A DNA stretch of 64,000 nt from Aureispira sp. (GCA_024222455.1 JAAEPD010000318.1:16129-80128), one strand, 5' to 3'; positions 16,430 through 25,724 are shown, numbered from the stretch's first letter. A program made the numbers and translations. The notes: a model not told the origin generated them from the sequence alone.

Positions 16430-17050
16430 ATGAACAAGTTTTTTCTTTTAATCATTTCGATTATTGCAGCTGGATTAGTGATCAGTTGCGATGCTGAGAT
16501 GCCTGCTAACAATTCTAACAATAATTCTACAGCAAACTCTACAGATACAACTGCTATTGATAGTAGTGGTTTGTTAGCGGCGCAAAAACAAAAGGTAGAT
16601 GTTTCGACTAAGGTGTTTCCTAATAACCAAGAAGGTGCTTGGAAGATAGCAGAAGCGCTAAATAAGGATGATGATTATTCGCATAAGTTGTATAAGTCAT
16701 TATTCCCTAATGAGGAAGATTTGTCCTATGTAGTAATGGGGGAAGAAGCTACTATTATGCTTAATGAATATACTTATCCAACTTACCGCAGAGGCCTGTA
16801 TATGCAAGGGCAAGAAGGCGAAACTAGAATATTGGTATTTGAATTGACTAGCCAAAAGATAAAAGATGGTGATTTTGGCCTCTTTAGCGAGGATTATGCT
16901 CGTTTGGCTGATGTAGTGAAGGAGGATTTGACTTTCTATGCTTTTGAGTTTGTGAAGGAAGGTGCAGAAACAGGTTCAAGGTTTGAAACCTTAGTTTGTG
17001 TGAACGATAAATGGATTTTTACACCACACCCTCATAAGGCATTTCAATAG
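16430..17050 (+). CDS. lipoprotein of unknown function
   Basis: This 206-aa protein has a signal ending GLVISC (lipobox, Cys20), an Asn/Ser/Thr-rich linker (NNSNNNSTANSTDTT) of ~30 residues, and a soluble alpha/beta domain rich in acidic and aromatic residues. No family is recognised. It is the last gene of the run that starts at 15077; a 40-bp perfect palindrome follows 22 bp after the stop. Confidence 0.7.
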   Translation: MNKFFLLIISIIAAGLVISCDAEMPANNSNNNSTANSTDTTAIDSSGLLAAQKQKVDVSTKVFPNNQEGAWKIAEALNKDDDYSHKLYKSLFPNEEDLSYVVMGEEATIMLNEYTYPTYRRGLYMQGQEGETRILVFELTSQKIKDGDFGLFSEDYARLADVVKEDLTFYAFEFVKEGAETGSRFETLVCVNDKWIFTPHPHKAFQ

Positions 17051-17072
17051 AAGTAGTCGAATCAAGACCTAG

Positions 17073-17112
17073 AAAACAGGATTAAAATTACATGTAATTT
17101 TAATCCTGTTTT
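17073..17112. terminator. 40-bp perfect palindrome after the lipoprotein genes
   Basis: AAAACAGGATTAAAATTACA is followed immediately by its exact complement (17073-17092 and 17093-17112). The transcript would form a 20-bp stem, less the loop, ending UUUU. Its position after the last gene of a run supports a terminator, possibly working in both directions. Confidence 0.6.
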
Positions 17113-17197
17113 GGGATATGGAGGTTTGGCAGTGTAATTGATCGTCAGTTAGTTGGACTTTTGATTGAATTCCTTTTTTATAGTAAATAATATAAAT

Positions 17198-18307
17198 ATG
17201 AAACTCCTAACTTGCCTAATTGTATTTTTAGGATTAAGCACAACAAGCAATCTATTGGCACAAAATGGCTTAACAAATATGGAGGAAGCATTAGCTAATC
17301 CAGAAGATGTATATTATATAGATGTTGAAAGCTTGCCAGAAGAATATAGGACACAATTGCACAAGTTTAAAAATCTAAAATCTTTGAGAATTTGGGAAAT
17401 GTACCTCAAAGAAATTCCCAAAGGAGTATTTGAACTTAGCAACTTAGAGGTGTTAAGGATTTATAACTCTAGTATAAAGGAGTTGCCAAAAGAAATAGAT
17501 CAACTTCAAAAATTGCAACGCTTGGAGTTGAATTCGAATAATCTTAGGACACTTCCCAAAGAAATTGGCAACCTAAAAGAGTTAACCTATTTAAATCTAT
17601 CCAATAATAAGCTAAGCTCAATTCCAGAAGAGTTTGGAGAACTCTCTAAATTAGAGACCCTGTTTTTAGGGAAAAATAAATTAAAAACACTTCCTAAGGC
17701 TTTTGGCCAACTAAAAAATCTAAGAGCATTATATTTAGGGCAAGGCTCTATAGAAGTTTTTCCTGAAGCTATTTGTGAACTGTCTAGTTTAGAGGAACTG
17801 TACTTATCAGGGAGCTCTATTGAAGAATTACCAGAAGAGTTTGGACAACTCCAAAATTTAGAAAAACTATATTTACACAGATCCACTAATTTAGTGAAGT
17901 TACCAGAATCTATAGGCAATCTAAAAAGCTTGGAAGAGCTAAATTTGTATAAGGCAAAAATTCAGCGTTTGCCTTCTTCTATAGGTCAACTTCAAAAGTT
18001 AGAAAAGTTAGAATTGGCTTTTAATGAGATTGCTTTTTTGCCTCAAGAGTTTACCAAACTTAGCAATCTAAAAGAACTCAATTTACTAGAAAATAAATTG
18101 ACAGTATTGCCTGATGCAATAGGGGATTTGAAAAGTTTGAAAGTGCTAAAACTTTCTAATAACCAATTCAAAAAACTGCCTAAGAGCATGAGCAAGTTAA
18201 CTATGTTGAAAAAAATAGAATTGCAACATAACAAAATCTCTAGAGGAGCTGTCAATAAACTCAAAAAGGCATTGCCCAATACAAAAGTTATTTTTTATAA
18301 CTCTTAA
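17198..18307 (+). CDS. secreted leucine-rich repeat protein
   Basis: This 369-aa protein has a signal peptide (MKLLTCLIVFLGLSTTS, cleavage near LLAQ). About 12 LRRs of 23 residues follow, with the pattern LP.EIG.L..L..L.L..N.L, from about residue 45 to the end. I chose the ATG at 17198; an upstream TTG at 17165 would put residues before the signal peptide. The short-repeat type resembles plant intracellular Ras-group LRRs and bacterial relatives. It is predicted to act outside the inner membrane, unlike the neighbouring LRR gene, which lacks a signal. There is no visible sorting domain. Confidence 0.87.
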   Translation: MKLLTCLIVFLGLSTTSNLLAQNGLTNMEEALANPEDVYYIDVESLPEEYRTQLHKFKNLKSLRIWEMYLKEIPKGVFELSNLEVLRIYNSSIKELPKEIDQLQKLQRLELNSNNLRTLPKEIGNLKELTYLNLSNNKLSSIPEEFGELSKLETLFLGKNKLKTLPKAFGQLKNLRALYLGQGSIEVFPEAICELSSLEELYLSGSSIEELPEEFGQLQNLEKLYLHRSTNLVKLPESIGNLKSLEELNLYKAKIQRLPSSIGQLQKLEKLELAFNEIAFLPQEFTKLSNLKELNLLENKLTVLPDAIGDLKSLKVLKLSNNQFKKLPKSMSKLTMLKKIELQHNKISRGAVNKLKKALPNTKVIFYNS

Positions 18308-18328
18308 GTGCTAAGTTACTTTAGTTCT

Positions 18329-18369
18329 AATATCTGATAGGCAGAACATTGCTTATCAGATATTTTTTT
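18329..18369 (+). terminator. terminator between convergent LRR genes
   Basis: AATATCTGATA (18329-18339) pairs with TATCAGATATT, followed by a T run up to 18368, 21 bp after the plus-strand LRR stop. Confidence 0.75.
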
Positions 18370-18379
18370 GCCCTATTAC

Positions 18380-19438
18380 TTAAAAATCATTTTCCCAAGA
18401 TATAGTTGTATGGGGAAGTGCTTTCTCAATACGTTCTTTTTCTTTAGAATTAATAGGATTACCAACTAGATTTAAGGTTTGCAGCTTGCTTAGTTTATGG
18501 ATGGACTCAGGAAGTTTGGTTAATTGATTATGAGCTAAATAAAGTGTTTTTAGTAGGGAGCAGTTGCCAATAGATTCAGGCAGTGTAGTTAGTTTATTCT
18601 GTTCCATATACAAAATTCTTAGCCTGCTTAGGTTTCCAAAATTTTCTGGAAGGCTAGAAATCTGATTTCTACCTAAGGAGATCGAAATCAAAGAGGTGAG
18701 CTGCTCAAAATCTTGAGGTAAGTTATTTAGTTTATTGTTATTAAGATACAGCCCCGTTAAAGCCTTTAAATGAATAATAGAGGAGGGCAAGAAAGTTAAT
18801 TTATTATCTGTGAGATTTAATTGTTTAAGTGCCAAAAGTTGGCTTATTGATTCAGGTAATTGATTAATTTGGTTGTTATGCAATCTTAATATTTTTAGAT
18901 TGTTCAAATCTCCTATAGATTCGGGTAGATGCTTCAATTTATTGCCAAAAAGGTCTGCTTCTTCCAATACTGATAACTCTCCAAAAGACTCAGGTAAAGC
19001 AGCTAGCTTATTGTTGTGAAAGCTTAGAAATACTAACTTTTTTAGACTCGAAATAGAGTTGGGGAGCTTGGTAAGTTTATTAAAACCACAGTATATTCGC
19101 TCCAACTTAGATAAGTTGGCAATGCTTTCGGGTAGCGATTCTATTTTTTTACTGTCTAAGTTTAGTGTAGTTGTATGTTTAGGCAATAGATTGACAAACA
19201 AAGGTTGTTCTAATAGCCATAAAAGCTGTTTGATGGTATATTTATTAGCCTGCAAATTTCTGAGGATAGTAGGTATCGATTTTACAGACTTTTTCTTGAA
19301 TATTTTGAGTAGTGGTGCAAAATATTTTTCTACTTTTTTATTTAATTCAGGAAGTCCTTTTATGGTTTGTATAGCCAGTTTAGCATTAGATTCATCCGTC
19401 AGTAGAAGTTGACAGATATTATCAAAATCTTCTTGCAT
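18380..19438 (-). CDS. cytoplasmic leucine-rich repeat protein
   Basis: This 352-aa protein has no signal peptide. Residues 1-75 are a helical non-repeat domain with IRK-like basic segments. After that come about ten 23-residue LRRs such as LESLPESIANLSKLERIYCGFNKL, regular up to the end, with a short cap (KEKERIEKALPHTTISWENDF region). The N-terminal domain differs from those of the LRR genes at 1-700 and 34 kb. It lies convergent to a secreted LRR gene. It is likely a binding scaffold; the ligand is unknown. Confidence 0.85.
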   Translation of the reverse strand: MQEDFDNICQLLLTDESNAKLAIQTIKGLPELNKKVEKYFAPLLKIFKKKSVKSIPTILRNLQANKYTIKQLLWLLEQPLFVNLLPKHTTTLNLDSKKIESLPESIANLSKLERIYCGFNKLTKLPNSISSLKKLVFLSFHNNKLAALPESFGELSVLEEADLFGNKLKHLPESIGDLNNLKILRLHNNQINQLPESISQLLALKQLNLTDNKLTFLPSSIIHLKALTGLYLNNNKLNNLPQDFEQLTSLISISLGRNQISSLPENFGNLSRLRILYMEQNKLTTLPESIGNCSLLKTLYLAHNQLTKLPESIHKLSKLQTLNLVGNPINSKEKERIEKALPHTTISWENDF

Positions 19439-19488
19439 TTTTGGGGGAATTAATAGGGAATTAGAAAAGGGATAAGGATAGTACTATT

Positions 19489-20775
19489 TTAGATGCCTCT
19501 ACTGCGTATCCAATGGCTAGGGTTTTGCTTGTTTTTTCCATGCCAAAGCTCAAAATGCAGCACATAACTACCAGTCCCCGAATCTCTGTGGATTAAGCCT
19601 AAACGAGCACCTTTCTTGACAATCTTGCCTCGCTTGACATAGACTTTAGATAGGTTGGAATAAGTAGTGTAATACTCTCCATGCTTGACCATAACAGCAT
19701 TGTTGAACCCTGGTATAGTAAATACACTCACCACCACACCGTCATAAATAGATTCGACTTTAGTACTTTTAGAACCTTTGATATCTATACCATTATTGAC
19801 AGTAGTCACTTGCTCAAAAACAGGATGAACATGTTTGCCATAACGACCAATTATACGACCGTTTTTGATTGGCATAGGCAAGCGTCCTTTATTGTTTTTG
19901 AATCGAGTACTGATGTCTTGATGATTCATTTTAGGCAATCCTTTAGAAGGATTTTTACCTTTTCGTTTAGTGCTAGCATATTTGCGAGCAGAACTTTTGG
20001 ATGCTGCAATTTCTGAACGAATAATACGCTCAATTTTTTTGTTGAGTTGTCTTTTATAGCTGGCTTTTCGCTTTAGATCTTTCTTGAGCGTTTTTTCCTT
20101 TGATTTGAGCTTCTTGACAATCTTATTTTTCTCTTCTATTTCTTGATCTAAGATTAGTTTTTGTTGTAGCTCATTCGTCAAGAGATTAGATTTATCTAAC
20201 TTTTGGGCTTCTAAACTATTGATATATTGAGTCAAAGATTCTTGAGTAGCTAAGATTAGTTTTACCTGAGTTTTTCTATGCTTTTCTAGTTGTTGTAAAT
20301 AAACCCAACGTCTATAAGCCTTATTAAAACTGTCTGCAGACAACACAAAGAACAACCCATTATTTTGGAGTTGATAACGATAAAGGTGTCTAACAATTTT
20401 AGTATAATTTTGCTTAAGCTGTTCTATATTATCTTCTAAAGTTTCTATTACAGTCATTTTACGATCGATCCGAACATTTACTTCTTGAAGTTCCTTGTCC
20501 ATCGTCTCAATAAAGCTAGCTCTAGATGCAATCTTTTTTTGCAACTTAGTCAAGCTACTGATGGTTGCTTTTTTTGTTTTAACCGTCTTTTTTAGCTGTG
20601 AGGTTGCTTTTTTGATTTGACGGTTGACAGACTTGCGTTTTTTCTCCAACGATTTACGAGATTGGGCCTCTAGCCCCAAACTGTTTCCTAACAATGCAAA
20701 AATAATGAGTACAAGCCAACTAAATTGAGTCCACCAACGATTTTTTTTAAGTAGATTTTTAGGCTTTAGAAACAT
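19489..20775 (-). CDS. EnvC-like murein hydrolase activator (M23 fold)
   Basis: This 428-aa protein has an N-terminal membrane segment/signal (about residues 15-37), a ~240-aa coiled coil (residues 40-270) and a C-terminal LytM/M23 domain from about residue 305. The first zinc motif HxxxD reads NNGID, with Asn for His. The later HLH motif reads LHFEL. The loss of the first His suggests a non-catalytic domain, as in E. coli EnvC, which activates amidases at the division septum. The length and layout fit EnvC/NlpD-type regulators of Bacteroidota. It is divergent from the two-gene module at 20.9 kb. Confidence 0.82.
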   Translation of the reverse strand: MFLKPKNLLKKNRWWTQFSWLVLIIFALLGNSLGLEAQSRKSLEKKRKSVNRQIKKATSQLKKTVKTKKATISSLTKLQKKIASRASFIETMDKELQEVNVRIDRKMTVIETLEDNIEQLKQNYTKIVRHLYRYQLQNNGLFFVLSADSFNKAYRRWVYLQQLEKHRKTQVKLILATQESLTQYINSLEAQKLDKSNLLTNELQQKLILDQEIEEKNKIVKKLKSKEKTLKKDLKRKASYKRQLNKKIERIIRSEIAASKSSARKYASTKRKGKNPSKGLPKMNHQDISTRFKNNKGRLPMPIKNGRIIGRYGKHVHPVFEQVTTVNNGIDIKGSKSTKVESIYDGVVVSVFTIPGFNNAVMVKHGEYYTTYSNLSKVYVKRGKIVKKGARLGLIHRDSGTGSYVLHFELWHGKNKQNPSHWIRSRGI

Positions 20776-20856
20776 TAGATTTTTTTATTTAATTATCTGG
20801 TTGTTAATTGTTTGTGTTGGGTTTTGTTGCGTTGGTAATCTTAATTGAACTATTCT

Positions 20857-20892
20857 TTTGTGAATAAGGCAAAAGGCTATCAATTAGATTTG
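20857..20892 (+). promoter_or_regulatory. putative promoter of the first two-gene module
   Basis: The -7 box TAGATTTG (20885-20892) matches TAnnTTTG exactly. A TTTG at 20857-20860 lies upstream with a spacer of 24 bp, slightly longer than usual. The ATG of the module gene is 39 bp downstream. Confidence 0.5.
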
Positions 20893-20931
20893 TAGTGTAA
20901 AGTTAATGAAAAACCAAAAAACTTAAAAACT

Positions 20932-21522
20932 ATGGCAACGATACTCGCAAACAAAAAAGAACTTCAACAGTTAGATGAACTTTTGGTAAAGGTACTCAAA
21001 ATCTACAGAGCTAAACCAGAATTATTGAAAAACACCAAAGAAACTAAACGAAAAAAAGGAATGGAAATTCGCTTGAAGCTGGTCAGAAAAGCAATGACCA
21101 ATGCTGATAACCAATCTGATAATGCAAAACCTGCACCAGCAGACTTTCCTAAAGAAGCTAAAGATATCATTGCAGCTTTTAAGCAGCTTAGAAAAACGAT
21201 AAGTAAGAATCTAGAAGATTTTGAATCGGATGAGAAGGATGTAAAAATGGTGATGGAAATGATAGAGAGAGTAGGCGCATTAGAAGAAGGATATGATAAG
21301 TTGGATGAAACAAAGCAACAGCAGTTGGTAAAATATCGCGATCCGATCAAGAAAAAAGTTGCTCCTGCTTTGGGCAAAATGCTAAAAGAAGTAGAAAAAC
21401 ACCTGAAAATAGTAGATGAAGCCAAAGCCAACTTACCTAAAGATGGAGAAGGCATGCGAGTTAGAATGGCAGAGTTGGAGGAGCAACTAGCTTCTATTAG
21501 TGCAAGCTTGTCAGCTAACTAG
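20932..21522 (+). CDS. module protein A1, ~196-aa helical protein
   Basis: This 196-aa protein is highly charged, almost all helical, without cysteine, signal or TM segment. It is clearly homologous over its whole length to the 195-aa protein at 54960: both start MAT..A.KKEL.QL, share NLEDFESDE.DVK near residue 100, then EVKKHLK-type and VDEAKAN motifs, and end SLSAN. No known family is recognised. It is the first gene of a two-gene module; the second gene begins 150 bp downstream after a large stem-loop. The conserved C-terminal SLSAN could be an interaction tag. Confidence 0.78.
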   Translation: MATILANKKELQQLDELLVKVLKIYRAKPELLKNTKETKRKKGMEIRLKLVRKAMTNADNQSDNAKPAPADFPKEAKDIIAAFKQLRKTISKNLEDFESDEKDVKMVMEMIERVGALEEGYDKLDETKQQQLVKYRDPIKKKVAPALGKMLKEVEKHLKIVDEAKANLPKDGEGMRVRMAELEEQLASISASLSAN

Positions 21523-21638
21523 ACAAAACTTTTAAGCATATTTATATCATTGCGCATTGGAATTAGATGCTTAGACTATTACTAACTATTGTTACCATAA
21601 TCTAAAGTCTAATTGTCTAACATCTAATGTCTAGTTAG
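21515..21638 (+). repeat. TTAGA-rich intercistronic stem-loop 1
   Basis: CTAACTAGACA (21515-21525, overlapping the stop codon) is exactly complementary to 21628-21638. Inside, ATTAGATG (21562-21569) pairs with CATCTAAT (21621-21628), and TTAGAC (21571-21576) with GTCTAA (21607-21612). TCTAA recurs five times at about 8-bp steps. A hairpin of the same design lies at 50968-51045. Confidence 0.55.
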
Positions 21639-21672
21639 TATCCTATTCAAAAAATATTCAAACCTATATATA

Positions 21673-24048
21673 ATGAGCAACTTAGCAAAGCAAAAAGATA
21701 CCCTAAAAAGAATGGAGGCGGATTTGGTGTTGATGGAAAGAAAATTTAAAAATAATGATGATGATGGTGATGGAAAAATTGATAAAGGTGGACTGACGCC
21801 TAAAGAAAAACAACAATTAGGAGCTATGCGCAGCACCATCAAACAGGTAAAAGCAGAGATCAATAAAAAAATAAAAGAAGAGAAAGAAGCTAAAGAGGCC
21901 GCCGCTAAGGCAGAAGCTGCAGCCAAAGAAGCTGCTGCTAAAGCAGAAAAAATGGCTAAAGAGGAAGCGGAAAAGAAGAAAAAAGAGGAAGCCAAGAAGA
22001 AGGAAGAAGAAAAAGAGACAGAACAAAAAGCTAAAAAAGAAAAGGAGAAGGAGAAAAAAGAAAAGGCTGAGGCAGTAAATAAAGAGGATAAAAAAGCAGA
22101 AGAAGCTAAAGAGGAGAAAGAGACTAAGGACAAAAAAGAATCAAAAGAAGAGACTGCTGAAAAAGGAGAGGGCAATTCTGATGAGAATAAAGAAGATTCT
22201 GACAAAAAGGATAATGTAGATGATAGAGAAGATGCAGAAAAAGAACAAACAGAGGAAGAGGATAAGGCTCCTGTGACAACAGCAGAAATCAAGGCAACTT
22301 ATGATATGTTATCAAAGTATTATGAGTCTGCTCAGAAAATCGCTAAAAAAGCAGGCAAAGATGAGTTGCCACCAGAAGATGCAATGGAGTTAGATAGTCT
22401 TAAAAACCTTATTGGTAAATTCAATAAACAGTTTAATCAACTGAGTGCTGATGATAAAATAGAGTGGGCAGACGAAAAAAGTAAAGTGGATGCAATCCAA
22501 AGGTTCTTGCAGCGCACCTTAGCAACAGATAAGGAGGTGATGAAAACGAATAAAGAGTTGCTAGCTATAGCGAAAAGAGCAAAAGTCAACATTCCGATAG
22601 CAATTAAAAATAAAAAATACTCGGTCAAAAAAGTTAGTGCCGTTATCAATGCTGATATCATGGTTCATGCTTGCCCCTCATTTGATCTTACAGGGACATT
22701 TAAAGTAGACTTTAGTGGGTTAGAAAATGTATTAGGTGCTGACTCTGCTTTGACAGCGGGTATTAATCATAATTTTACGAATAATACAGGGAAGTATTCT
22801 CTTGGTGTTGGACCTTTGGCCTTTAAAGTTATTAGTGCAAACGGGTATACTGATCTATCCTTTCACGCAGAAATTTTAGGAGCTATGCTAGTTGGGGTTA
22901 AAGCTTTTGTCAATAGAGCATCCTGCAATGCGCTCACACTTACTGCGGCAGGGAGTATTTCATTTACGATTCGTATTCCAGATGAAGGAGAGGTATCTGT
23001 TCATCACAAAAAAGGACACATTAACTTGGGACTTAAGTTAAATCCTAAAGCAGCAGCTAAATATAAGGGGAATAAAGAATTGTATGATAAAACAAGAGAA
23101 GAGAATGGTGGGGAACTTACTGATAAGCAAAAAGAGGAGTTACACAAGAAAATTACTGAGAAGACAAAATCTGATTTTGTAGTTGGTGCAGAGGGAGAGT
23201 TTACTGCAGAAACTACCACAACTGCTGATGGAGATGAACACACCAATGTAAAAGGTAAACTTAGAGCCTATGTGCAAGTTGGTTCTTATAAAAAAGAACT
23301 AATAATAGAGGATGAAGCAGATGCTATTAAATCTTTTAAACAAATGATAGAAGCAGAGCATGCTGCACTCCGATTAGCATTACAAGAATCATTAGCCAGT
23401 ACAAAGCCTTCTTACAGTAGTTTTGAAGAACGTAAGGCTGCTGCAATTAGAGTGAATAGTGCTTTTCGAGCAGCACATGAGCGCTACAGAAAACAAGCTT
23501 CCATAGTACATATTCCAGAATTAAATAAGACAATTCCTTTAGTTTTAGAAGGCTTACATAAGAACGTAAATTCTGTGTTTGAGCATACTGCGGATTGGAT
23601 TAGAACTATACAAGGTGTGAAAGATGCTGTGAAATCTAATGCTGCTATAAAGCAAAAGGTGGATGCACTGCTTTATGAAGATGGTCAGGCCCCAGATTTA
23701 GGACCAATACCAGGGATTGTAAATGTAGAGTATAATTATAGAGATGGGAAATTCTCCTTTGACAGAGGTTCTATTAGTGGAGTAAATGATCTAACTAAAA
23801 TGGCTCTTAGAAATGGTCGTGAGAACGATAGTGTATTGAGTTTGCCTATACAAATAAATGTCAAGATTGATACCTCTTTTAGTTCTTTTAATAAGATGAA
23901 AGCTGTACGCCAAGGAAGAACAGCAAATAGTAACAATTTTAGCCTAACAGCTAATGGAGACCATGATCAGAGTGAAGCACAGTATATTCTTAACGCCTTC
24001 AAGCAAGCTAATCTATTGAGTAAATTACAAGTAAAACGTATTTTGTAA
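21673..24048 (+). CDS. module protein B1, 791-aa protein with conserved head
   Basis: This 791-aa protein has no signal or TM helix. Residues 1-62 match the head of the 829-aa protein at 55596 (QKDTLKRMEA, ERKFKNND, LTPKEKQQL, INKKIKE). NDDDGDGKIDKGGL at about 27-40 resembles an EF-hand loop. Residues ~65-195 are a Lys/Glu/Ala-rich low-complexity helix. From about 310 to 460 there is a strand-rich glycine-containing region (DLTGTFKVDFSGLENVLGAD onward). The final third is mixed, with a second helical part near 550-680. The function is unknown; the layout of constant head, linker and variable body suggests a delivered or modular protein. Confidence 0.75.
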   Translation: MSNLAKQKDTLKRMEADLVLMERKFKNNDDDGDGKIDKGGLTPKEKQQLGAMRSTIKQVKAEINKKIKEEKEAKEAAAKAEAAAKEAAAKAEKMAKEEAEKKKKEEAKKKEEEKETEQKAKKEKEKEKKEKAEAVNKEDKKAEEAKEEKETKDKKESKEETAEKGEGNSDENKEDSDKKDNVDDREDAEKEQTEEEDKAPVTTAEIKATYDMLSKYYESAQKIAKKAGKDELPPEDAMELDSLKNLIGKFNKQFNQLSADDKIEWADEKSKVDAIQRFLQRTLATDKEVMKTNKELLAIAKRAKVNIPIAIKNKKYSVKKVSAVINADIMVHACPSFDLTGTFKVDFSGLENVLGADSALTAGINHNFTNNTGKYSLGVGPLAFKVISANGYTDLSFHAEILGAMLVGVKAFVNRASCNALTLTAAGSISFTIRIPDEGEVSVHHKKGHINLGLKLNPKAAAKYKGNKELYDKTREENGGELTDKQKEELHKKITEKTKSDFVVGAEGEFTAETTTTADGDEHTNVKGKLRAYVQVGSYKKELIIEDEADAIKSFKQMIEAEHAALRLALQESLASTKPSYSSFEERKAAAIRVNSAFRAAHERYRKQASIVHIPELNKTIPLVLEGLHKNVNSVFEHTADWIRTIQGVKDAVKSNAAIKQKVDALLYEDGQAPDLGPIPGIVNVEYNYRDGKFSFDRGSISGVNDLTKMALRNGRENDSVLSLPIQINVKIDTSFSSFNKMKAVRQGRTANSNNFSLTANGDHDQSEAQYILNAFKQANLLSKLQVKRIL

Positions 24049-24093
24049 TAAAAGTATATTTAGAAATCATAGTTTTTAAAATAGTTTTGGAGC

Positions 24094-24128
24094 AAGCACT
24101 TTGTGAACAAGTCACAAGGTGCTTTTTT
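24094..24128 (+). terminator. terminator of the first two-gene module
   Basis: AAGCACTTTGTG (24094-24105) pairs with CACAAGGTGCTT (24113-24124), followed by T residues to 24128, 45 bp after the module gene stop. Confidence 0.8.
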
Positions 24129-24218
24129 GTTTCTGCACAAAATATTGGCATCTTATCTGATAAATTAGTATAATTATATAGGGGTTGTTTTCGTCTAATT
24201 TTAAAATATAGGAATACT

Positions 24219-25724
24219 GTGAAGAAATGGATAAATATCTTTAGTACTGTTGTAATTGTTATGATAGCCAATACCATATTACTTGCCCAATCAGCATGGA
24301 TACAGAGTGAAGCTAAGAAACGTGATAAAACTGATTTGACACATACCTTATTGGATTTTGATTCTACAGGTTACTTTGTTTTACGATTTGATAAAAAATT
24401 TGGATATGCAGAGCTAGAAAAATACTCACAAAAGCTAGAAGCTTCGCAAACCTACCAAGTAACCAAAGAGCGAAGAAAGTATAGAGGAGTTATCAATATA
24501 GAAGGTAAAATGTATTTGGTGTTTTTTAGGTACAAGGTCAACAAAGACAAACAAATATATGATAAAGTTAGCCTATATGCTTCTCGCATAAACTCAGAAA
24601 CGATGGAGCTGGAAGGGCAAGATTCTATAGAACTGATTGCTCCTTTCAAAATGGAATCTAACTATTATCGAGGCAATTTTACGGTGTCGCCAGACAAGAG
24701 TAAAATATTGGTCTATGACTATGAAGAAGCAGGGGATATAGAAGGAGTGAGTGGCTTAACCAATAAAATTACACTTAGGGTATTTGATACTTCCCTAAAA
24801 CAACTTTGGAAGCGAACTGTAGATATGTCACCAACTGGTACTGCCAAACGAATGGTGGCAATCAAGCAATTAAGAATGAATAGTAAAGGAGAAGTTGCTA
24901 TCCTAACCGATGTTTTCAGAAAAGACAGAACTTACCTTACCCGTAAGGTGACCGCTGATCCTACTTTATTTTTTGTAGGAAAAGAGGCTAATAATTTTGC
25001 TCGATTTACGCCAAGCTTAGGCGAATACTTTTACAATCAAATGGGTTTCTCTTTTGATGAAGAAGGAAATGTAAGCTGGTTTGGGTTTTATTCTAAATCG
25101 AGATATTACTACCAAGGAGGACTATTTTTTATTAAGATCAATGCCGAACGAACAAAGGTTTTAGTCAAAAAACAGCATGCCTTTGGTGAAGACTTACTCA
25201 AAGAAATATTGGGTAGAAAGAAAGTAAAACCTACTGCCGAAATTAGATCTTATAAGAAAGTACATTGGCAAATAACTAAAGATGGCGGTTTGGTCATAAC
25301 AGCAGAGCAACAACCTCCTGGAAATATAAGTTTCAAGAGTCATGGAGTTTTGGTTGTCCGTTTTGATGCAAAAGGTGAAATTGTATGGGCTAGGCATGTC
25401 TATAAGTATGGAGAACAGCCGAAAAAACAACGTCCATTTTTATCACACTATATGGTGATGTATCAATATGAAGTTTACCTTCTTTTCAATAGAGGTATCT
25501 ATGCTGATGGATATGCAACTGTAGTTCGAATCGATAAGGAAGGGGATATAAAGGAGCGGAAGTTACAGCGCTACAATACACAACAAGAATTACTCTGTCC
25601 TAAATTAGCCTACTCTGTAGGTAAAGGGAATATATTTGTATGTCTGCAAGATCGATATTTTAATTACTATCGCTTTGGCAAGATCAACCTACCTGAATTG
25701 TTTAAACCTAAAAAGGCTAAATGA
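24219..25724 (+). CDS. secreted protein of unknown function, propeller-like
   Basis: This 501-aa protein has a signal peptide ending ILLAQ; the start codon is GTG at 24219, with no in-frame ATG before the signal. The mature part is strand-rich with repeated blocks of the kind LRVFDTSLKQLWKR, MNSKGEVAILTDV, LVVRFDAKGEIVWARH and VVRIDKEGDIKERK. That is a pattern of beta-propeller blades like those in other secreted Bacteroidota proteins. There is no T9SS sorting domain and no known catalytic motif. It is transcribed alone and ends in a bidirectional hairpin shared with the Lrp gene. Confidence 0.7.
   Translation: MKKWINIFSTVVIVMIANTILLAQSAWIQSEAKKRDKTDLTHTLLDFDSTGYFVLRFDKKFGYAELEKYSQKLEASQTYQVTKERRKYRGVINIEGKMYLVFFRYKVNKDKQIYDKVSLYASRINSETMELEGQDSIELIAPFKMESNYYRGNFTVSPDKSKILVYDYEEAGDIEGVSGLTNKITLRVFDTSLKQLWKRTVDMSPTGTAKRMVAIKQLRMNSKGEVAILTDVFRKDRTYLTRKVTADPTLFFVGKEANNFARFTPSLGEYFYNQMGFSFDEEGNVSWFGFYSKSRYYYQGGLFFIKINAERTKVLVKKQHAFGEDLLKEILGRKKVKPTAEIRSYKKVHWQITKDGGLVITAEQQPPGNISFKSHGVLVVRFDAKGEIVWARHVYKYGEQPKKQRPFLSHYMVMYQYEVYLLFNRGIYADGYATVVRIDKEGDIKERKLQRYNTQQELLCPKLAYSVGKGNIFVCLQDRYFNYYRFGKINLPELFKPKKAK

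Noticed and set aside
21624..22292. 222-codon minus-strand frame rich in Ser and Phe
   Set aside because: It is antisense to the Lys/Glu/Ala-rich helix of the module gene at 21673; such AAG/GAA-rich coding always gives open Ser/Phe frames on the other strand.
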